DNA of 64,000 nucleotides from contig NZ_CP017297.1 of assembly GCF_001969445.1 (NCBI RefSeq), forward strand, positions 4,216,001 to 4,280,000. Reading direction: 5' to 3'. Within the stretch, counting starts at the first letter, position 1. The number at the start of each line of letters is the position of its first letter. The position numbers and the translations under genes are program-made. Of the stretch, positions 24,917-32,111 are shown one piece after another. The stretch comes from Brachybacterium sp. P6-10-X1. GTDB taxonomy: Bacteria; Actinomycetota; Actinomycetes; Actinomycetales; Dermabacteraceae. Under the pieces are notes generated by a model, which was given only the letters and a program-made list of their open reading frames with translations, had not been told where the DNA came from and searched no databases.

Positions 24917-25695
24917 CGCGCCTCTGTCCGGACGGGCCGGGCCGCGGCGAAGCGCAGGCCGTCCTGCAGGACGGGCAGCACGCTGCCCAGCACGTCCCCG
25001 TCTGCCACCGGGTGGACCGGGCCGAGAGCCGCCAGCGTGTCATCCACCCGGTACAGCGAGCGCTCGCCGCGCACCCACAGCCGGGACCACGTCTGCGCCG
25101 ACCGCAGATGTCGCCCGGAGGGGTCGTGCCGCGTCAGCGAGACCGCGGCCCGCGGCCCCTTGGCGGTCAGCGCGTCCAGCAGATCCGGGTCGATGCCGTC
25201 CGCGGCGGCGAACGCCTCCGTCGGGGCCGCGCCGCGGGAGAGTGCGAGCCGGACCTGCTCGATCTCCTCCCTCGTGAGCCGGAGACCGGTCGACTCCCGT
25301 CGGACCTCGAGGCGTGCTGGACCGCCGGCGAGACCGATCGGGGTGAGAAGCTGCTCGATCAGTGCCGGGAGCCGCTCCACGGGGGCGGCGGACCAGGTCG
25401 AGGGGGAGCCGTCGCGGGAGGTCTCGACCGTCGCCGCGTCGGGATGCAGCCCGATGCGCAGCCTGCTGGTCGAGTCTGCCTCGGTCGCGGCGACCACGAG
25501 CAGGGCGGGGGAGGCGAAGTGCCGACCCAGGAGCGCGGTGGAGGCAGGATCGTGCTCGCCCCGCCCGGCTCCGGCGGGAGCGCGGTCCGGGGCGGCGACG
25601 AGCGTCCGGTACACGGGATTCCACGTCTCGGGCGACACGGAGGCCTCGGCGACGCGGCGGGCGGCCTGCTCCACGTCGGCGGTCAGCGGTGGCAT
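24913..25695 (-). CDS. Possible ESX secretion-associated (EspG-like) protein
   Basis: 260 aa soluble protein. The ATG at 25695 follows GAGGAGG. Composition and secondary-structure pattern (ALLVVAATEADSTSRLRIGLHPDAATVETS ..., then LPALIEQLLTPIGL) resemble EspG chaperones that bind WXG/PPE substrates, but no diagnostic motif is certain. Being directly upstream of and coupled to a WXG100-hydrolase fusion supports a chaperone role. The operon is preceded by the palindrome at 25777-25794, about 80 bp from the start codon. Confidence 0.5.
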   Translation of the reverse strand: MPPLTADVEQAARRVAEASVSPETWNPVYRTLVAAPDRAPAGAGRGEHDPASTALLGRHFASPALLVVAATEADSTSRLRIGLHPDAATVETSRDGSPSTWSAAPVERLPALIEQLLTPIGLAGGPARLEVRRESTGLRLTREEIEQVRLALSRGAAPTEAFAAADGIDPDLLDALTAKGPRAAVSLTRHDPSGRHLRSAQTWSRLWVRGERSLYRVDDTLAALGPVHPVADGDVLGSVLPVLQDGLRFAAARPVRTEAR

Positions 25696-25776
25696 CGCCG
25701 CCTCCTCACGTGCTCGAGCCGGAGTCCCCGGCGCTGCTGATGTCCCCGAGACTAGGAGGAGGGCCTCCGCCGGCCC

Positions 25777-25794
25777 ATGGGGAGGACTCCCCAT
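25777..25794. promoter_or_regulatory. 18-bp inverted repeat ATGGGGAG-GA-CTCCCCAT, putative operator
   Basis: Same 8-bp arms and 2-bp spacer as the palindrome at 7122-7139; extended by one pair, C25776 and G25795. It lies between the WXG100-hydrolase operon (minus) and folC (plus), 82 bp upstream of the former's start codon. Confidence 0.6.
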
Positions 25795-25813
25795 GTGGAC
25801 AGTCACCCCCTGG

Positions 25814-25847
25814 GGAGGAACGATTCCTCCGCGGCCCCTCGTAGACT
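25814..25847 (+). promoter_or_regulatory. folC promoter region with a second inverted repeat
   Basis: GGAGGAA-CGA-TTCCTCC (25814-25830) covers the expected -35 region; TAGACT at 25842-25847 is the -10. The segment GGGGAGGA repeats part of the nearby operator half-site, so the same or a related regulator could bind here. Confidence 0.4.
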
Positions 25848-25887
25848 GAGGCCACCCCCGACCGCCTCGCCCCACCCAGGAGCCTTC

Positions 25888-27276
25888 GTGCCGAGTTCTC
25901 CCCGCCCGGGAACGTCCCGTCCGGCGCTGTCACCCGAGCTGCGGGAGGTCTATGCCGCGCTGCTCGAGCGCGCCCCGGAGAACCGGATCGAGCCGGACCT
26001 CGCGCGCATCACGCGCGTGATGGAGCTGATGGGCGACCCCCAGAACGACTACCGCTCGATCCGCATCGCCGGCACCAACGGCAAGACCACCACGGCGCGG
26101 ATCCTCGAACGGATCCTGCGCGAGGCCGGGCTGCGCACGGGACGCACCACCAGCCCCCACCTGCATTCACCTCTCGAGCGGATCGCGATCGACGGCGCCT
26201 CCATCGACGAGGAGGGCTTCCTCCAGGCCTACCGGGACGTGGAGCCGTTCGCCGCGATCGTCGACGCCGAGCAGGAGGCCGCCGGGGGAGCGCGGCTGAC
26301 GTACTTCGAATACCTCACGGCGATGTCCTTCCAGGCGTTCGCCTCCGCCCCGGTCGACGTCGCGGTGGTCGAGACCGGGCTCGGCGGCACCTGGGACGCC
26401 ACCGGCGTCGTCACCCCCGATGTCACCGTGATCACCCCCATCTCCCTGGACCACCAGGACTACCTCGGCGACACCATCGCGGAGATCGCCGGGGAGAAGG
26501 CCGGGATCCTCACCGCCGATGCCACGGCGGTCATCGCCGATCAGCCCTATGAGGACGCGGCCGACGTGCTCCGCGAGCGAATCACCGACCTCGGCGCGGA
26601 GGCCGCCGTCGAGGACCAGCAGATCGGCGTGCTCGCCCGCACCCCGGGCGTGGGCGGCCAGATGCTGACCCTGCAGGGGATCGCGGGCCGCTACGAGGAG
26701 GTTTTCCTCTCGCTGCTGGGAGAGCACCAGGCGCGCAACGCGCTGCTCGCCGTCGCGGCGACCGAGGCGCTGCTCGGCGACGGCGGCACCGTGCTGGACG
26801 GGGAGATGCTGGGCGCGGCCCTGGCCTCGATCACCTCACCCGGACGCGCCGAGGTGGTCCGGCAGTCGCCGACCGTCCTGCTGGACGCCGCCCACAACCC
26901 CGCCGGGGCCCTGACCCTGGTGGGGACCGTCCGGGAGAACTTCCGCTTCACGCGCACCATCGGTCTGGTCGGCATCCTGGAGGAGAAGGACGCGGAGGAG
27001 ATCCTCGCGGTCCTCGAGCCGCTGCTGGACCACGTCGTGATCACCCAGTCCTCCTCGCCACGGGCGATCCCGACCGATGTCCTCGCCGACCTCGCCCGGG
27101 ACGTCTTCGACGACGAGGACCGCGTCCTCGAGCAGGGCAGCCTGCCCGATGCGATCCAGGCCGCGGTCGACCTCGCCGAGACCGAGGGTGACCAGTTCGG
27201 CGGGGTGGTGGTCGCCGGCTCCGTCACGCTCGCCGCCGAGGTGCGGGACCTGCTCGGCGTCTCGCGGGAGGACTGA
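25888..27276 (+). CDS. folC: Bifunctional folylpolyglutamate synthase/dihydrofolate synthase
   Basis: 462 aa ATP-dependent ligase adding glutamate to dihydropteroate and folates. Mur-ligase fold: P-loop AGTNGKTTTARIL, TSPHLHSPLERIAIDG substrate loop, ETGLGGTWDATGVV, ITPISLDHQDYLG, and the C-terminal domain with LLDAAHNPAGA. The GTG at 25888 is preferred to the upstream in-frame ATG at 25777, which lies in the operator. Followed after 2 bp by the DUF4233 gene, its regular actinobacterial partner. Confidence 0.94.
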   Translation: MPSSPRPGTSRPALSPELREVYAALLERAPENRIEPDLARITRVMELMGDPQNDYRSIRIAGTNGKTTTARILERILREAGLRTGRTTSPHLHSPLERIAIDGASIDEEGFLQAYRDVEPFAAIVDAEQEAAGGARLTYFEYLTAMSFQAFASAPVDVAVVETGLGGTWDATGVVTPDVTVITPISLDHQDYLGDTIAEIAGEKAGILTADATAVIADQPYEDAADVLRERITDLGAEAAVEDQQIGVLARTPGVGGQMLTLQGIAGRYEEVFLSLLGEHQARNALLAVAATEALLGDGGTVLDGEMLGAALASITSPGRAEVVRQSPTVLLDAAHNPAGALTLVGTVRENFRFTRTIGLVGILEEKDAEEILAVLEPLLDHVVITQSSSPRAIPTDVLADLARDVFDDEDRVLEQGSLPDAIQAAVDLAETEGDQFGGVVVAGSVTLAAEVRDLLGVSRED

Positions 27277-27278
27277 CC

Positions 27279-27698
27279 ATGGCACTGGACCTGACCCCGT
27301 CGCCGCGCCCCCACGGGGCGCAGCGGATGTTCTCCGCCACCATCCTCATCATCGAGGCCTTCGTGGTGTTCTTCGCGGTCCTGGTCGCTCATCAGCTGGC
27401 TCCCGAATCGCGGGTCAGCACCTGGGTCTGGGGCGTGCTGACGGCCCTGGCCCTGGTGGCGTGCTCGGGACTGCTGCGGCGCGGGGCCTGGCCGTACTGG
27501 GTCGGGATCGCCCTGCAGATCCCCACGGTCCTGCTGGGGCTGCGGGTGGGTGCGATGTGGGTGGTCGCTCTCGCCTTCGCGGCCCTGTTCGTCTACGGGG
27601 CGTTCAAAGGCCACCAGCTGGACCGGGAGAAGGACACGGTCGATGCCCGCGTGCGCGCGGCGCAGGGAGAGGCCCCCGCAGCACCGGACGACGTCTGA
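27279..27698 (+). CDS. DUF4233 membrane protein
   Basis: 139 aa with about four hydrophobic helices (ILIIEAFVVFFAVLVAH, VLTALALVACSGLLR, WVGIALQIPTVLLGLRV, VVALAFAALFVYGAF) and a charged C-tail. The family sits after folC in many actinobacteria; its function is unknown. Only 2 bp separate it from folC, so it belongs to that operon. Confidence 0.85.
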   Translation: MALDLTPSPRPHGAQRMFSATILIIEAFVVFFAVLVAHQLAPESRVSTWVWGVLTALALVACSGLLRRGAWPYWVGIALQIPTVLLGLRVGAMWVVALAFAALFVYGAFKGHQLDREKDTVDARVRAAQGEAPAAPDDV

Positions 27699-27743
27699 TC
27701 CGGCGCCCTCTCGATGCGGTTCGGCCCCGGCGCAGGTCATGGG

Positions 27744-27749
27744 TACCCT
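27744..27749 (+). promoter_or_regulatory. -10 element of ndk, leaderless spacing
   Basis: TACCCT, then GGTGCC (6 nt), then the ndk ATG. Predicted start of RNA is the start codon itself. Confidence 0.55.
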
Positions 27750-27755
27750 GGTGCC

Positions 27756-28181
27756 ATGACCGCACAGCGCACCCTCGTCCTGCTCAAGCCCGACGCCGTC
27801 CAGCGCGGCCTGCGCGGGGAGATCATCCGCCGGATCGAGGCCAAGGGGTACGACATCGTCGCCCTGGCCCAGCGCACCGCGAGCGCCCAGGAGCTCGCCG
27901 CCCACTACGCCGAGCACGAGGGCAAGCCCTTCTACCCCGGACTCGTCGAGTACATGAGCGCCTCCCCGCTGGTCGCGCTCGTCGCCGAAGGCGTCGGTGT
28001 GATCCCGGGCTTCCGCTCCCTGGCCGGTGCCACCAACCCCACCGAGGCCGCTCCTGGCACGATCCGCGGCGACCTCGCCTGCGAGGACGACCTCCCGGTC
28101 ATCCAGAACCTCGTGCACGGCTCGGACTCCGAGGAATCCTCCACGCGCGAGATCGGCATCTGGTTCCCCGAGATCGACTGA
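27756..28181 (+). CDS. ndk: Nucleoside diphosphate kinase
   Basis: 141 aa. Transfers the gamma-phosphate of ATP to other (d)NDPs through a phospho-His. RTLVLLKPDAVQRGLRGEII at the N-terminus, RSLAGATNP, and the active-site His in NLVHGSDSEESS. Full family length. No ribosome site; the TACCCT-N6-ATG arrangement indicates leaderless translation. Confidence 0.97.
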   Translation: MTAQRTLVLLKPDAVQRGLRGEIIRRIEAKGYDIVALAQRTASAQELAAHYAEHEGKPFYPGLVEYMSASPLVALVAEGVGVIPGFRSLAGATNPTEAAPGTIRGDLACEDDLPVIQNLVHGSDSEESSTREIGIWFPEID

Positions 28182-28260
28182 CCTACCGGTTGCCGGCGCG
28201 TGAGGCGCGTCGCAGGGCAGGATCCAGCCGATCCCGATCTGCGGCGTGCACACTGTGGTC

Positions 28261-28422
28261 ATGGCACTGCCCATCGTCACCGTCCTCTTCCTGGGGATCG
28301 CCCTGCTGGTCGGGCTCGGGATCCTGGTCCTCGTCGCGCTGCCGCACCTGCGCGGGCGCGGGGACGACGAGGAGCCGACCACGGATCGCTCCCGCCGCCA
28401 CTCCTCACGCACCGGCCGCTGA
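28261..28422 (+). CDS. Small single-TM protein (53 aa), unknown function
   Basis: Short ORF between ndk and ftsY. One strongly hydrophobic helix (LPIVTVLFLGIALLVGLG and on to LVLVALP) is followed by a charged cytoplasmic-type tail (RGRGDDEEPTTDRSRRHSS). A CACACT hexamer sits 6 nt before the ATG, the same spacing as the other leaderless genes here. The clear hydrophobic/charged split supports it being real; no family recognised. The rest of 28182-28573 carries only the ftsY promoter. Confidence 0.5.
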   Translation: MALPIVTVLFLGIALLVGLGILVLVALPHLRGRGDDEEPTTDRSRRHSSRTGR

Positions 28423-28517
28423 CCGGGGCGATCTTCCGGCTGCTCGCAGGATGCCCTGCACCTCGAGCACACGTCGCCGCGACGCGGCTCCGTCAGAAGG
28501 GGCCCATCGCGGCGTCC

Positions 28518-28523
28518 TAGACT
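28518..28523 (+). promoter_or_regulatory. -10 element of ftsY
   Basis: TAGACT, giving a leader of about 45 nt before the ftsY GTG, with GGAGG at 28563-28567. Confidence 0.45.
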
Positions 28524-28573
28524 GACCGATGGCCGCGCCGCATAGTCGGCTTCCCCGACCCCGGAGGTGACCC

Positions 28574-30115
28574 GTGGACCCCAATGACATCCTTGCCCTG
28601 ATCGCCGGAGGCGGCGGCAGCGTCCTCGTGATCGGTGCAGGCGCCTGGGCCTACGTGCGCAGCCGCGGCAGGAAGAAGTCCTCCGACGAGGGCACGTCGC
28701 GGGACGGAACGGACTCGGCGAGCAGGGCCGCGGGATCGCGGAGCTCGACCGCCGTCAAGGACCGACCGGCCGCGCCCACCTGGGCCGACACCCTCTCGGC
28801 CCCGCCGACGACGTCGGCGGAGGACACGTCCGCGTCCACGGCGCCCGAGACCGCCGAGCGGCCGGCGGCGGAGACCGCGCCGACCGGGACGGGCGACGAC
28901 GCGCGCACCGGATCGACGGCCGAGGCCCCCGAGGGCGCTCGAGCGTCCGGGGCCGACACCGCTGCCACGATGGAGCCCGGCACTGCCGAGGAGTCCGGGA
29001 CGGCCGCGGAACCGGCGTCGGACGCGACGGCCCCCGCGGAGCCCGCCACCGCTCCCGCGGAGCCCGCCACGGCTCCCGCGGAGCCCGCCTCAGCACCCAC
29101 AGGATCCACCACCGCTCCGGCGGAGTCCGCCGGGACCGGCTCGGACGCGCCCGCCCTGGAGACGCCCGAGGCCCCCGCCGACCGGATGGTGCGCCTGCGC
29201 GAGCGCCTCTCCCGCTCCGGAGCCCTGGGTCGCGGCATCCTCGGCCTGCTCACCCGCGGCAGCGTCGACGAGGAGACCTGGGACGAGATCGAGGAGACCC
29301 TGCTGCTGGCCGACCTCGGCCCCGACGCGACCGACGAGCTGCTGGAGAACCTCCGCCGGCGCATCCAGGTCCTCGGCACCGAGGACACCGCGGCTGTCCA
29401 CGACGCGCTCCGCGAGGAGCTGCTGACGCTCGTCGACCCCTCCCTCGACCGCCGCCTGGCCGCCACCCGGCGTGACGCCCCGGACGGCACCGTGCTCCCC
29501 TCCGTGATGCTCATGGTGGGGGTCAACGGCACCGGCAAGACCACCACCGTCGGCAAGCTCGCCCGCGTGCTGGTCGCCGCCGATCGCAGCGTCGTCCTCG
29601 GCGCGGCCGACACCTTCCGCGCCGCCGCCGCCGAGCAGCTGACCACCTGGGGATCCCGCGTCGGCGTCGACACGGTGCGCTCGGACCGCGAGGGGGCCGA
29701 CCCCGCCGCCGTCGCCTACGACGCCGTGAGGACCGGCATCGAGCAGGAGGTCGACGTGGTCATCATCGACACCGCCGGTCGCCTGCAGAACAAGAAGGGC
29801 CTGATGGACGAGCTCGGCAAGGTCCGACGCGTCGCCGAGAAGGGCCTGCACGGGGACCAGGTCGCCGAGGTGCTGCTGGTCATCGACGCCACGACGGGCC
29901 AGAACGGCATGCAGCAGGCGCGGGTCTTCTCCGAAGCCGTCGCCATCACCGGCATCGTCCTGACCAAGCTCGACGGGACCGCCAAGGGCGGCATCGTCGT
30001 CAACGTCCAGCGCGAGCTCGGCGTGCCCGTCAAGATGGTCGGCCTCGGTGAGGGGATGGACGACCTGACCCCCTTCGACCCGCACGGCTTCGTCGACTCG
30101 CTGCTGGGGGACTGA
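28574..30115 (+). CDS. ftsY: Signal recognition particle receptor FtsY
   Basis: 513 aa SRP receptor GTPase docking Ffh-ribosome complexes at the membrane. N-terminal hydrophobic helix (ILALIAGGGGSVLVIGAGAWAY), then about 170 residues of low-complexity Ala/Pro/Thr/Glu linker with AEPATAP repeats, then the NG domain: P-loop GVNGTGKTTT (316-325), AADTFRAAAAEQL, DTAGRLQNKKGLMDEL, TKLDGTAKGG and the closing GLGEGMDDLTPFDP. Start GTG 28574 with a good ribosome site. Confidence 0.96.
   Translation: MDPNDILALIAGGGGSVLVIGAGAWAYVRSRGRKKSSDEGTSRDGTDSASRAAGSRSSTAVKDRPAAPTWADTLSAPPTTSAEDTSASTAPETAERPAAETAPTGTGDDARTGSTAEAPEGARASGADTAATMEPGTAEESGTAAEPASDATAPAEPATAPAEPATAPAEPASAPTGSTTAPAESAGTGSDAPALETPEAPADRMVRLRERLSRSGALGRGILGLLTRGSVDEETWDEIEETLLLADLGPDATDELLENLRRRIQVLGTEDTAAVHDALREELLTLVDPSLDRRLAATRRDAPDGTVLPSVMLMVGVNGTGKTTTVGKLARVLVAADRSVVLGAADTFRAAAAEQLTTWGSRVGVDTVRSDREGADPAAVAYDAVRTGIEQEVDVVIIDTAGRLQNKKGLMDELGKVRRVAEKGLHGDQVAEVLLVIDATTGQNGMQQARVFSEAVAITGIVLTKLDGTAKGGIVVNVQRELGVPVKMVGLGEGMDDLTPFDPHGFVDSLLGD
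29039..29089 (+). repeat. 21-bp tandem repeat inside ftsY
   Basis: Two nearly identical 21-bp units (29039-29059, 29060-29080) and part of a third, encoding the EPATAPA repeat of the FtsY acidic linker. Copy number is likely to vary between strains. Confidence 0.7.
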
Positions 30116-30216
30116 CGAGCCGGGGCACTCCCCGCGCTTCGGACACCGCCTGCTCGTCGGGCCCCCACGCGCACCTCACGCCCGTGGACCCCGGCGTCCA
30201 CCCGGTGGGACGTGAG

Positions 30217-30245
30217 ATCACGGAATGATCACGGGGGCATCACGG
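30217..30245. promoter_or_regulatory. Three ATCACGG direct repeats, 11-bp period, upstream of amtB
   Basis: ATCACGG begins at 30217, 30228 and 30239, one helical turn apart. A CACGAT hexamer at 30271-30276 could be the -10, placing the repeats where an activator would sit. Direct repeats with 11-bp period are known for OmpR-family regulators (GlnR and PhoP boxes); the TCAC core fits the first half of the GlnR box, TNAC, only loosely. Confidence 0.5.
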
Positions 30246-30357
30246 CCTCGGTGAGGGGCCGCCGTGGTCGCACGATGTGAGCGCGACCCGTCGGGCCGCG
30301 CGGATCCCGGGTCGCCGAGGCGGGCCGGGGCCGGCCCCCTTCCTGTTCGGAGACGAC

Positions 30358-31776
30358 ATGGAGCCCTTCACCCTCGATACGGGGGCGACGGCCTGGATCC
30401 TGATCAGCGCCGCCCTCGTGCTGCTGATGACCCCCGGCCTGTCCCTCTTCTACGGCGGCATGGTGCGTGCCCGCACCGTGCTGAACATGATGCTGATGTC
30501 CTTCAGCGCCATGGCCGTCGTCGCGATCGCCTGGACGGTCGCCGGCTACTCCATCGCCTTCGGCACCGACATCGGCGGGCTGATCGGCAACCCCACGGAG
30601 CATCTCGGACTCGCCGGGACCGATGAGCAGTCGATCCTCGTCGACAGCGGCGTGCCCTTCCTCGTCGCCGCTGGGTTCCAGATGACCTTCGCGATCATCT
30701 CCACCGCCCTGATCTCCGGGGCCATCGCCGACCGCGTCAAGCTCGGCACCTGGATGGTCTTCTCCCTGCTGTGGGTCCTCATCGTCTACGCACCGCTGGC
30801 GCACATGGTCTGGGGCGGCGGCCTGCTCGGCGCGGACGGCCCCTTCGCGGCGATCGCCGAGCCGGTCGACTTCGCCGGCGGCACCGTCGTGCACATCAAT
30901 GCCGGTATCGCCGGGCTGGTCCTCGCCCTCGTGGTCGGGGCGCGCAAGGGCTTCGGCAAGGAGGCGATGAAGCCGCACAACCTGCCGCTGGTCATGCTCG
31001 GCGCCGCCCTGCTGTGGTTCGGGTGGTTCGGCTTCAACGCCGGGTCCGCCGGCACCGCCGACCGGACCGCGGGTCTGGCCTGGGTGAACACCACCGTCGC
31101 CACCGCCGGGGCGATGCTGGGCTGGGCGGCGATCGAACGACTCCGCGACCGCCACGTCACCTCCCTCGGCATGGCCTCCGGGGTCGTCGCGGGCCTGGTC
31201 GCCATCACCCCGGCCGCCGCCGCACTCTCCCCGCTGACCGCCATCGTCCTCGGCCTCGCGGCCGGTGCGGCCTGTGCCCTCGCCGTCGGGCTCAAGTACC
31301 GATTCGGGATAGACGACTCCCTCGATGTCGTCGGAGTCCACCTCGTGGGCGGCCTGGTCGGCACCGTCGGCATCGGATTCCTCGCCACGGACGGGGGGCT
31401 GCTGCTCGGCGGCGGAGTGCGCCTCCTGATCGTCCAGGTCCTGGTCGCTGCCGCGGCGATGATCCTCTCCGGCGCCCTCACCGCCGTGATCGCCCTGGCG
31501 CTGAAGTACACGATGGGCTGGAGGATCAGCGCGGCCGACGAGCGCAGCGGCATCGACCTCACCCACCACGCGGAGGCCGGATACGATCTGGCCGGGGCCC
31601 CGTCCGCCCGTCGGGACCGCGCGATCGCCCCGAGGAGGGACCCGTCGACCGGGGCATCCGCCGCGACGGAGCCGCGGAACGCGGCCCCGGACCCGGGGGC
31701 CCCGTCGGACCCCCGGAGCGCCGCGGCGGGCACCCAGCCCGTCACTCGGCCCATCACCACAGGAGAGCCGCGATGA
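30358..31776 (+). CDS. amtB: Ammonium transporter
   Basis: 472 aa, eleven-helix Amt/Rh channel. The ATG at 30358 follows GGAG and starts at the conserved N-terminus. Landmarks: DTGATAWILISAALVLLMTPGLSLFYGG, the twin histidines in GGTVVHINAG and DVVGVHLVGG, and AFNAG-like WFGFNAGSA. The C-terminus carries a long Ala/Pro/Arg-rich tail (about 60 aa) beyond the usual GlnK-contacting segment. Overlaps glnB by 4 bp. Confidence 0.96.
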   Translation: MEPFTLDTGATAWILISAALVLLMTPGLSLFYGGMVRARTVLNMMLMSFSAMAVVAIAWTVAGYSIAFGTDIGGLIGNPTEHLGLAGTDEQSILVDSGVPFLVAAGFQMTFAIISTALISGAIADRVKLGTWMVFSLLWVLIVYAPLAHMVWGGGLLGADGPFAAIAEPVDFAGGTVVHINAGIAGLVLALVVGARKGFGKEAMKPHNLPLVMLGAALLWFGWFGFNAGSAGTADRTAGLAWVNTTVATAGAMLGWAAIERLRDRHVTSLGMASGVVAGLVAITPAAAALSPLTAIVLGLAAGAACALAVGLKYRFGIDDSLDVVGVHLVGGLVGTVGIGFLATDGGLLLGGGVRLLIVQVLVAAAAMILSGALTAVIALALKYTMGWRISAADERSGIDLTHHAEAGYDLAGAPSARRDRAIAPRRDPSTGASAATEPRNAAPDPGAPSDPRSAAAGTQPVTRPITTGEPR

Positions 31777-32111
31777 AGCTCATCACCGCCATCATCCAGC
31801 CGCACGCCCTGCAGGACGTCACCGACTCCCTGCGCGAGTACGGGGTCAGCGGCCTGACCATCACCGAGGTCGCCGGATACGGGCGCCAGGGCGGGCACAC
31901 CGAGGTCTACCGAGGTGCCGAGTACACCATCGACACGATCCCGAAGATCAAGGTCGAGGTGCTCGCCGAGGACGCCGACGAGGCCGCGATCCTGGATCTC
32001 GTCGTCGCCTCCTCCCGCAGCGGGCGGATCGGGGACGGCAAGGTCTGGACCACGGACGTCGGCACCGTCGTGAGGGTGCGCACCGGAGAACGCGACGCGG
32101 ATGCCCTCTGA
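31773..32111 (+). CDS. glnB: Nitrogen regulatory protein P-II (GlnB/GlnK)
   Basis: 112 aa trimeric signal protein sensing 2-oxoglutarate and ATP/ADP; it blocks AmtB and is covalently modified by GlnD. The T-loop GHTEVYRGAEYTID has the modification residue Tyr51, adenylylated rather than uridylylated in studied actinobacteria. C-terminal signature KVWTTDVGTVVRVRTGERDADAL. Start and end overlap amtB and glnD, so all three are one translationally coupled operon. Confidence 0.96.
   Translation: MKLITAIIQPHALQDVTDSLREYGVSGLTITEVAGYGRQGGHTEVYRGAEYTIDTIPKIKVEVLAEDADEAAILDLVVASSRSGRIGDGKVWTTDVGTVVRVRTGERDADAL

Noticed and set aside
29039-29089. Independent mobile or regulatory repeat in ftsY
   Set aside because: It is simply the coding repeat of the low-complexity linker.
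30217-30245. Short CRISPR-like repeat
   Set aside because: 7-bp units with 4-bp spacers are far too short; the layout fits a regulator site.
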